A stretch of 64,000 nt of DNA from JBJXGE01 sp046154185 (GTDB taxonomy: Bacteria; Planctomycetota; UBA8108; UBA1146; JAJFFE01): contig JBJXGE010000001.1 in NCBI GenBank assembly GCA_046154185.1, forward strand, positions 1 through 64,000, read 5' to 3'. A program made the translations under genes and the position numbers. Of the stretch, positions 44,265 through 51,047 are shown one piece after another. The number at the start of each line of letters is the position of its first letter. Positions within the stretch are counted from its first letter, which is position 1. The notes beneath the pieces were generated by a model, which had not been told where the DNA came from, ran no database searches, and was given only the letters and a program-made list of their open reading frames with translations.

Positions 44265-44555
44265 GCGGGAGTTTACAGACGTTTGGTGCAAGCCTGACCC
44301 AAAGCCTGACCCATGCCAGTTCGGCTCGACGGTTAGCACCCGCCGCCCGCGCCACCCCGGCAACCTCGCGCCCCGTCGAACGACCAGAAGATTGCAATTC
44401 CCGACTCGCTCCGCTATTCCAAGTAGGTCGATTGGTCGATTGGGTCGCACTCGCACCCGCTGGCGGCTCATTTGCACGCGCGCGGCGCGGGATCTGCGGA
44501 CCCGCTACAATTCGACGTCTCGGTCCGCGGATCATCGACGGCAGCGAGGAGGCAT

Positions 44556-45899
44556 TTGCGCGCTAATGAAGAAGCCATCCGCAGCGGACTCCGTTCGCTG
44601 CCGTCGGCAGCTTTATTGATTTGCGGTCTCTTGCTCGCGACTTGGCCAGCGACCACCGCATCGGCGGCGGAGCCGGCCGGCGAGTGGGTGGACATCGATG
44701 CGCGCGCCTTGCAGCGCGCGGCGAGCGGCGGCGTGCCATTCCGGTTGGCGTTGCGCGACCGCGTGTTGGAGCTCGACGTCAAAGTACGGCCGTTGCGTTC
44801 CGCAAAGTTCTTTTTGACCGCGTCCCCGCCGGGCGCACTCGACGTCTTTCCGTTGCGGCCGTCGGCGACCTACAGCGGCGCCGTTCGCGGCGTCCGGGCG
44901 AGCGACGTCCGACTGAGCGAAGTGGCGGATGAATTCCTGCGCGGACAAATTCGCATGGACGATGAATGGTGGCTCATCACCCCCGCGCCCGAGCGCGGCG
45001 CCGGTCAACACCACGTCGTTGCGGCCTCCGAGCTGACGGATGACACGCCGCTCCTGTGCGGCGCCGAAGTGTTGCTCGATTTGGCGCCCGCGTCGGTCGC
45101 TGGGACAGCCACGGTCCACGAAGCGGGAGCGCCGGAGCCCGAGCTTGCCGCGGTCGAGACTTTCAAAGTGCTGGAAGTGGCCGTCGACGCCGACCACGAG
45201 TATTTCTTGCGCTACGGCTCGGGCACCGTCGCAGAGATCGAAGCAACGATGAATGCCGCGGACGCGGTGTTGCGCGAACAGCTCGGCGTCACGATCGAGA
45301 TCGCTCACATCAATATCTGGGCAGACGCCGGCGACCCGTACGAAGCGTTTGCCGCCGCCGAGATCATGGCGGAGCTGCGCGGCTATTGGCTCGCCAACTT
45401 CGCACACGTCGAACGCGATTCGGTTCACTTGTTCTCCGGTCGAGAATTCACGGGTAGCGCTTCGGGACTCGCTTACTCGGCGGTCGCGTGCCGATTGGAT
45501 TTCGCGTTCTCGCTCACGGAAGACTTCGAAGGATTGTCCTTCATGCACGTTGTCGTCGCACACGAGCTCGGACACATTCTTGGCGCGAGTCACGACACGA
45601 GTACCCCGCCGCCGCTCTACATCATGCATCCGCAAGTCTCGGGCGCGACGCTGAGCGAGTTCAGCACTTCAAGCCGCGATCAGATTGCGGGCTATCTCGG
45701 GACGGTGAGTTGCCTCGCGCTCGTCGATAGCGACGGAGTGTCGATCGACACACAACCGGCAGCACCACCACCGAAAAAAGGCGGTGGCGGCGCGGTTGAC
45801 GCGTTGACGATCGGTGGAATACTCGCGCTGTCGGTGCTGGTCGGCGCCGCCCGCGTTTGTCGCCGGCGGCGCACTTCGGGTTATTCCGAGCCGGCGTGA
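44556..45899 (+). CDS. reprolysin-like (M12B) metalloprotease with GlyGly-CTERM-like tail, paralogue 2
   Basis: 447 residues, the same length as paralogue 1, with the zinc-site first histidine also at residue 336, which supports the TTG 44556 start (GAGGAGG just upstream) over the frame opening at 44472. Signal peptide to about residue 37 (TTASA-AEP). Catalytic HELGHILGASHD and Met-turn YIMHP are intact. The prodomain is recognisable (TYSGAVRG..ASDVRLS) but its cysteine-switch motif is lost. Tail: KKGGGG, about 20 hydrophobic residues, then RVCRRRR. The stop overlaps the GTG of the rhombosortase. The 291 bp before it hold no gene; AAGCCTGACCC occurs twice there near 44291-44315. Confidence 0.85.
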   Translation: MRANEEAIRSGLRSLPSAALLICGLLLATWPATTASAAEPAGEWVDIDARALQRAASGGVPFRLALRDRVLELDVKVRPLRSAKFFLTASPPGALDVFPLRPSATYSGAVRGVRASDVRLSEVADEFLRGQIRMDDEWWLITPAPERGAGQHHVVAASELTDDTPLLCGAEVLLDLAPASVAGTATVHEAGAPEPELAAVETFKVLEVAVDADHEYFLRYGSGTVAEIEATMNAADAVLREQLGVTIEIAHINIWADAGDPYEAFAAAEIMAELRGYWLANFAHVERDSVHLFSGREFTGSASGLAYSAVACRLDFAFSLTEDFEGLSFMHVVVAHELGHILGASHDTSTPPPLYIMHPQVSGATLSEFSTSSRDQIAGYLGTVSCLALVDSDGVSIDTQPAAPPPKKGGGGAVDALTIGGILALSVLVGAARVCRRRRTSGYSEPA

Positions 45900-46516
45900 A
45901 GATTCGCGCGTTCGCTCCGATCACGCTCTTCTTGGCGGGCTTCGCGATCGCGTGCACGATCGTCGTCGGCCTTCATGAGCTGTCGCAGGATCGCGAAACG
46001 GCTTTCGCGACCGGCCAGTGGTGGCGACCGCTCACCGGGCATTTCGCCCACGCATCGCTTGCGCACGTGCTCATGGATTTGCCCCTTTGGCTCGTCGCCG
46101 GCGTGTGGCGGGAGCGCCGCGTCGGCGCGAAGCGCTATGCACTCGAGTTGTTGTTCTTGATGTTGATGGTGGCTTGCGGAGTTCGAATTCTCCACGCCGA
46201 TTGGCGGAGCTATGAAGGATTGTCGGGTGTTATACACGGACTCGTCGCGCTCTTCCTCACTTCACTCGCAGCGGATCGAGACCGCGCTCGATGGTTGCGA
46301 GCCGCGGCAGTCGGCGTGCTGTTGTTGTTGACGACCCGCGCTCTATTGGAACTCGGCGTCGGCGGTTGGCTCTATCAAGACGCCGAACTGACGCAGCGCC
46401 TCGGCGTGCGACTCTACGCTGGCTCGCACGTCGCGGGCATCGTCGGGGGCGCGCTCATCGGGATCGCGGCGCTCACACTCGGGCTCCTAAGATCGGCTCC
46501 TAAGATCGGCTCCTAA
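45896..46516 (+). CDS. rrtA: rhombosortase (rhomboid-family intramembrane protease)
   Basis: 206 residues with six predicted membrane helices. Key residues of the family: catalytic Ser110 in GLSGVIHGL and His178 in SHVAG, the Ser-His dyad of rhomboids; first-helix loop WWRPLTGHFAHASLAHVLMDL. Small size and the GLSGVxHG motif are typical of rhombosortases, which cleave GlyGly-CTERM tails in the inner membrane. The GTG start overlaps the stop of metalloprotease 2 (GTGA), and both proteases carry such tails. The last residues (LLRSAPKIGS) are encoded by a 13-bp tandem repeat. Confidence 0.88.
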   Translation: MKIRAFAPITLFLAGFAIACTIVVGLHELSQDRETAFATGQWWRPLTGHFAHASLAHVLMDLPLWLVAGVWRERRVGAKRYALELLFLMLMVACGVRILHADWRSYEGLSGVIHGLVALFLTSLAADRDRARWLRAAAVGVLLLLTTRALLELGVGGWLYQDAELTQRLGVRLYAGSHVAGIVGGALIGIAALTLGLLRSAPKIGS

Positions 46517-46520
46517 GATC
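46482..46520. repeat. three perfect 13-bp tandem repeats across the rrtA stop
   Basis: GGCTCCTAAGATC occurs three times head to tail. Because 13 is not a multiple of 3, each copy is read in a different frame; the second CTCCTAA gives the stop of rrtA. Gain or loss of one copy would change the last residues. Confidence 0.9.
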
Positions 46521-46573
46521 ATTGCGTGGTCGTGACGCACGGTGAACTTTGGCAGGTTCGAAAGAAAACTAAC

Positions 46574-46643
46574 GGGAGTTCGTGATCGAGAAAAATAGAC
46601 AACCGGGCTATCACGCTAGCCTCGTCCCGGACCACGAACTCCC
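46574..46643. repeat. 70-nt inverted-repeat structure between convergent genes
   Basis: GGGAGTTCGTG (46574-46584) and CACGAACTCCC (46633-46643) are perfect 11-bp arms; inside lie CCGGG/CCCGG and GGCTA/TAGCC that could form an alternative inner stem. It may be a bidirectional terminator of rrtA and the M28 gene or a structured RNA. The 301-bp gap contains nothing else I can support. Confidence 0.5.
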
Positions 46644-46817
46644 AGCTAGGAAAGAGCGATCCAAGAGAAAAGCGCACAACGTCGCGTCGAGAAGGGATCG
46701 AGCGAGCGCGGTTAACAAGTGAACAAGTTGCGACTTAAGAATTTTCTAACGACCGAAATAACTGCTTCGGACTGGCGCGTCTGCGGCGGGCGCAGCGACC
46801 ACCGCAAATCCGCGCCG

Positions 46818-47849
46818 TTACGGTCGCGAAGCCAACTCCTCGATCGCCTGCTCGACGCCCTCGACGACGAGCGCCATTCTTCGATAGTCGAGTTTCTCGG
46901 GCGTGTCCGTCGGTTCGTGGTAATGCGGATATCGAAACGGCGCGGTGTCTGTGACCATGATCGCCGGATAGCCCGCTTGCCAAAAAGACCAATGGTCCGA
47001 CCAGCCGACGCCGGGAATTGCGCCGGGTAACGGCGCCCCCACCGACGGGATCTTGGCGTGCGCTCGAAACGCGCCGACAAAACTGCGCAGGAACTTGCGC
47101 GACGACGTGTCACTGACGAATCCGATGAAGTTGCCGACCGAAGGATAGAGCCACCCGACGATGGGCGGATATTTCTGACTCTTCGGCTCGTCGCTGAAAT
47201 ATCCAATCGTCTCGAGACTCACCATGCCGACGATGCGCTCGCCACGTTCTTGAGACCGACGCGCATAAACGAGGCTGCCCATTTGCGACGTTTGAAAGTG
47301 CGGCGGCTCCTCATTGACGAACGCCACGAAACGCAGCGTACAAAGCGGTCGCTTGCCGTGAAAGCGCCGCGCCAGTTCCAACAAAGCGGCGACCCCGCTG
47401 GCATTGTCATTCGCTGCCGGCGTGTCTTCGCAAGAGTCATAGTGCGCACCGATGACCAACAACTCGGCGGCGCGCAACGAGCCGGCAATCTCGACCTCGA
47501 TGTTGCGCACCGTGCGGCCGCTCGACCTGTATTCCTGATACGCAACCTGATAGCCGGCAGCACTCATTTGCGCCGCGATGAATTGCTCGGCGGCGACGAG
47601 TCCGTCGTACGCGCCGACATGGCGCGGGCCGATGCGATCCGCAAGTTCGACGACATGCGCGCGCAGGGTTTGCTCGAGTTCCGCACCATTCGGCTGCGCA
47701 GGCGGGCCGTGGTAACTCGAACCGGGCATCCACAGCATGCAGCCTCCAACCGCCGCGAATAAGCACGCCGCCGCGATGATCCGGTAGCACGCGCGCCGAG
47801 TGATAATCCGGCGCCGCCAATGCGGGCGCCCGGACTTAGCCGGCTCCAC
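46818..47849 (-). CDS. M28-family metallopeptidase, lipoprotein
   Basis: 343 residues. The N-terminus is basic, then hydrophobic, with lipobox VGGC at about residue 37, so the mature enzyme is lipid-anchored in the periplasm. Catalytic domain: zinc ligands in GAHYDS and NDNASG, the Glu pair in FVNEE, Asp in GWSDHW and a final His in YPHYHEPTDT, the set of M28 aminopeptidases. GTG 47849 overlaps the thiC stop by 14 bp, so it is translated in the thiC operon. No upstream ATG exists in frame. Confidence 0.82.
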   Translation of the reverse strand: MEPAKSGRPHWRRRIITRRACYRIIAAACLFAAVGGCMLWMPGSSYHGPPAQPNGAELEQTLRAHVVELADRIGPRHVGAYDGLVAAEQFIAAQMSAAGYQVAYQEYRSSGRTVRNIEVEIAGSLRAAELLVIGAHYDSCEDTPAANDNASGVAALLELARRFHGKRPLCTLRFVAFVNEEPPHFQTSQMGSLVYARRSQERGERIVGMVSLETIGYFSDEPKSQKYPPIVGWLYPSVGNFIGFVSDTSSRKFLRSFVGAFRAHAKIPSVGAPLPGAIPGVGWSDHWSFWQAGYPAIMVTDTAPFRYPHYHEPTDTPEKLDYRRMALVVEGVEQAIEELASRP

Positions 47850-49614
47850 GCGAGATCTCTACGGACTGAATTTTCTGGGCAGTCGAACTGTCGACTGCGT
47901 CGGAATGACAACTCGCTTTCTGCCCAACAGCGGCGCCGACTGCGACGCGCGTCTTCTGCGCGAGCCGGTGAATCTCGTCGGGACGCAACACGCCTCGCTG
48001 CTCGAGCACCGCCTGCTGTTCCGCCGTCAGCGCGGCGCTCACGCGCGCGCGTCCACGCTCGAAGCCATCGGCTTTGCCGGAAGCGAACTCGACGATTTCC
48101 TTGGAGATGCGCACGCTGCACCAATCGTGACCGCACATGGCGCAGAAGTCGGTGTCGACATCGAGATCTTCGTCATGCAGCGCCCGCGCAAAATCGGGAT
48201 CGAACGACAATTCGAAGTGTTTCTGCCAGTTGAGGGCCGCGCGCGCCTTCGTGAGATCGTCATCGCGATCGCGGCTCGCTGGAATTCCGAGCGCCACGTC
48301 GGCCGCGTGCGCCGCGATCTTGTACGCGACGCAACCCTGTTTGACGTCGTCCTGCTTTGGCAATCCGAGGTGCTCCTTCGGCGTCACATAACACAACATC
48401 GACGCGCCGTGATACGCCGCCGCGGTCGCACCGATGCACGACGTGATGTGGTCATAGCCCGGGAACATATCCGTCACCAACGGTCCGAGCACGTAAAAGG
48501 GCGCGCCGTGGCAGACTCGCCGCTCGAGCTTCATGTTGTATTCGATTTGATCGAAAGGTACGTGACCGGGTCCTTCCACCATCACCTGGCAACCGTGTGA
48601 CCACGCACGCTCCGTGAGCTCACCCAACGTCGCGAGTTCGCGGAGTTGGGCCTCGTCCGTCGCATCGCCGAGTCCGCCCGGACGCAGCCCGTCGCCGAGC
48701 GAGAAGCTGACGTCGTACCGGCGCATGAGTGCGCAAATGTCGTCGAACAAGGTGTACATGGGATTCTGCCGGCCGTGCACCAGCATCCACTTCGCGAGTA
48801 GCGAACCGCCGCGCGACACAATGCCGATCAGCCGGCGCTTCACCGACGCCAGATGTTCGCGCAGCACGCCCGCGTGGATGGTGAAGTAGTCGACGCCCTG
48901 GCGCGCCTGGTGCTCGAGCCCTGCCAAGATGATTTCTTCGGTGAGATCTTCGATTCGGCGGCCGATGATCATCGCGTAAATCGGCACGGTGCCGATTGGA
49001 ACGCGCGACGCGCGCACGATCGCCTCGCGACACTCGTCGAGATTTCCACCCGTCGAGAGATCCATCACCGTGTCGGCGCCCCAGCGCTCGGCCCACCGCA
49101 ACTTCTCAACTTCTTCGGCGGTGCTCGACGAAACCGGCGACGCCCCCATGTTGGCGTTGACCTTGGTGCGCGAGGCGCGGCCGATGCACATGGGATCGAG
49201 CTGATAGCCGAGATGTACGGTATTCGCAGGGATAATCATGCGCCCCGCGGCGACTTCATCCCGCACTTGCTCAGCGGTGAGATGGCGTTCGCGCTCGGCG
49301 ACGCGCCGCATCTGCGGCGTGATGTTGCCGAGGCGCGCGTGCTCGAGTTGCGTCACCGGTTGGAACCCGGCGGGCGCGACACAAAAACCATCGGCGCCGC
49401 GCCGCCAGCCGATCGGCAGGAAATCCCAAGCGGTCTTCGTCGAAGGCGCCGGCATGCCGGGCGTGTCCGGCGATGCATACGTGCGCGCTCCTCCGATGTC
49501 GGGCGCCAAAGCGAAACTGCCTGGTGATGTGCCGGCCGCCGTCGACGAAGGATTTCCCGCGCCATGAATCGGCAGTGGCGCGCGCGTTGAATCGGGATCG
49601 AAGGCTGGAATCAT
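47836..49614 (-). CDS. thiC: phosphomethylpyrimidine synthase ThiC
   Basis: About 592 residues. Radical SAM enzyme that converts aminoimidazole ribotide to HMP-P in thiamine synthesis. Diagnostic segments: ADTVMDLSTGGNLDECREAI, PIGTVPIYAM, GDGLRPGGL, MVEGPGHVPFDQIEYN and the C-terminal cluster motif CAMCGHDWCSV (CxxCx4C). ATG 49614 has GAGGA seven bases upstream. Preceded by a TPP riboswitch. The downstream M28 peptidase overlaps its stop. Confidence 0.97.
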   Translation of the reverse strand: MIPAFDPDSTRAPLPIHGAGNPSSTAAGTSPGSFALAPDIGGARTYASPDTPGMPAPSTKTAWDFLPIGWRRGADGFCVAPAGFQPVTQLEHARLGNITPQMRRVAERERHLTAEQVRDEVAAGRMIIPANTVHLGYQLDPMCIGRASRTKVNANMGASPVSSSTAEEVEKLRWAERWGADTVMDLSTGGNLDECREAIVRASRVPIGTVPIYAMIIGRRIEDLTEEIILAGLEHQARQGVDYFTIHAGVLREHLASVKRRLIGIVSRGGSLLAKWMLVHGRQNPMYTLFDDICALMRRYDVSFSLGDGLRPGGLGDATDEAQLRELATLGELTERAWSHGCQVMVEGPGHVPFDQIEYNMKLERRVCHGAPFYVLGPLVTDMFPGYDHITSCIGATAAAYHGASMLCYVTPKEHLGLPKQDDVKQGCVAYKIAAHAADVALGIPASRDRDDDLTKARAALNWQKHFELSFDPDFARALHDEDLDVDTDFCAMCGHDWCSVRISKEIVEFASGKADGFERGRARVSAALTAEQQAVLEQRGVLRPDEIHRLAQKTRVAVGAAVGQKASCHSDAVDSSTAQKIQSVEISRGAG

Positions 49615-49697
49615 GGCGTTGTCCTCGTTCGAGAACCGCACCGGCAGCGTCGATCCGAAGAGAGGAAAATAGTGCGCTCGAGTGCGCAGCCATTTCG

Positions 49698-49790
49698 CAT
49701 CCCTCCGCCGGTACGAGCCGGATCAGGTTCAACGGGTACTTCTCAGCCGGCAGCCGTTGACACGTGGTCGACGGCTCCGGCGCCCCTTGC
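49698..49790 (-). promoter_or_regulatory. TPP riboswitch (THI element)
   Basis: The minus strand reads GGGGCGCC, then GGCTGAGA, ACCC, TTGAACCTGATCCGG and CCGGCGGAGGGA: all conserved THI-box blocks in order. It lies about 84 nt before the thiC ATG and should repress thiC, and the coupled M28 gene, when thiamine pyrophosphate is plentiful. Confidence 0.95.
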
Positions 49791-49849
49791 GAATTGCGGC
49801 GAGAGTGTAGCGCCGATGGCGACGGAGAGTAAGCGGAACGTAGGAACCG

Positions 49850-51046
49850 TCACTTCACGCGGACACGAATCCCCGCAACCAGCGCGGGATCGGGGTGCGG
49901 AATCACGGTGTCGCCGGCCGCGAGGCCGCTGAGAATCTCGACTCGCGCGGCGCTCTGATGGCCGATCTCGACCGGCGTAAGCTCCGCGCGGCCGGCTTTG
50001 ACTGTGAACACTGACCAGCCGCTTCCCGAGCGTACCAGGGCGCTGGATGGCGCCACGAGCGCGTCGGGCGCCGACCAAACGACGATCGTCGCCTCCAAGC
50101 GATAACCATCGCCGAGCGCGCGCCATTCCGCGGCGGGAGACATGAGTTCGAGGATCACCAGCACGCGCTGCTCTTCGACGCCGAGCGCGGAAACTTTGGT
50201 AAACCCGACGGGTTCCACGCGGGCGACGACGCCGGTCAGTGAGCGCTCCCCGCCCCAACGCGACAACTCGACAGCGTACCCGGGTTGCATGCGCACGGCA
50301 TCAAATGACAAAGCTTCGACGACGACTTCGAGTGAAGCGGGATCGCCGACCTCGAGGAGCGCAGTGCCCGCCGCCACGACGCCTTCGCTCTCATGGCGAA
50401 CGGCGAGCACGACACCAGCCACCGGCGAAGTGATAGAAATCGGCGTGACGGCCTGGCCATCTTCGCTCGCCCCGCCGTAACGCAACGCCGCGGCGGCGGC
50501 GAGCGCTTCGTGGCGCGCGGTGTCGACATCGAAATGCGCACTGCGCTCGAGCGCGGCGCCGCGACGGGATTCCGTGCGCGCGATGTCAAGCTCCTGCAAC
50601 GTGATGATCTTTCGCTCGTAGAGCTCCGTGCGACGGGCGCTCTCGGCCCGCCAGTATTCGGCATCTGTCGCCGCCGCTTCGAGCGCGGCTTGCGAGCGTT
50701 CGAGACGCGCGCTGGCGGCGGCGGCGCGCTCGGTCGCCTCGACGAGACTGCGCGGGTCGAGCGTGGATGAACGGAGCGGCGCAAGCGTCGCGAGCTGGGC
50801 GCCCACTTCGATGCGATCTCCCACTTCGAATGTGATGCGGGCGGCGACGCCAGCGATCGGCGCCGACACGACGAAGCGATCGCGCAGGCGCGTGCGCGCG
50901 AGTTCTTCGACCGTCTCGCGGAGCGGCGCGCGTTCGACGCGCGCGACTTCGACATCGAGCGCGCGCGGCACGAAGCCGTAACCGATCAGCAAGACGCCGG
51001 CGGCGACGAGCAACCAAATACCGTAACCGCGGCGCCGCTTCGCCAT
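49850..51046 (-). CDS. periplasmic adaptor (membrane fusion) protein of ABC exporter
   Basis: 398 residues. One N-terminal membrane segment (about 8-28), then the usual MFP hairpin: lipoyl-like half (SAPIAGVAARITFEVGDRIEVGAQLA), a long coiled coil (about 90-190) and the second lipoyl half (SITSPVAGVVLAVRHESEGV), followed by beta-barrel and membrane-proximal domains. It starts one base after the permease stop. Acts with the MacB-like permease to connect it to the outer membrane or to lift substrates off the inner membrane. Confidence 0.85.
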   Translation of the reverse strand: MAKRRRGYGIWLLVAAGVLLIGYGFVPRALDVEVARVERAPLRETVEELARTRLRDRFVVSAPIAGVAARITFEVGDRIEVGAQLATLAPLRSSTLDPRSLVEATERAAAASARLERSQAALEAAATDAEYWRAESARRTELYERKIITLQELDIARTESRRGAALERSAHFDVDTARHEALAAAAALRYGGASEDGQAVTPISITSPVAGVVLAVRHESEGVVAAGTALLEVGDPASLEVVVEALSFDAVRMQPGYAVELSRWGGERSLTGVVARVEPVGFTKVSALGVEEQRVLVILELMSPAAEWRALGDGYRLEATIVVWSAPDALVAPSSALVRSGSGWSVFTVKAGRAELTPVEIGHQSAARVEILSGLAAGDTVIPHPDPALVAGIRVRVK

Positions 51047-51047
51047 T

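Noticed and set aside
44472..44555. N-terminal extension of metalloprotease 2
   Set aside because: The TTG 44556 start behind GAGGAGG gives a normal signal peptide and the same length and zinc-site numbering as paralogue 1.
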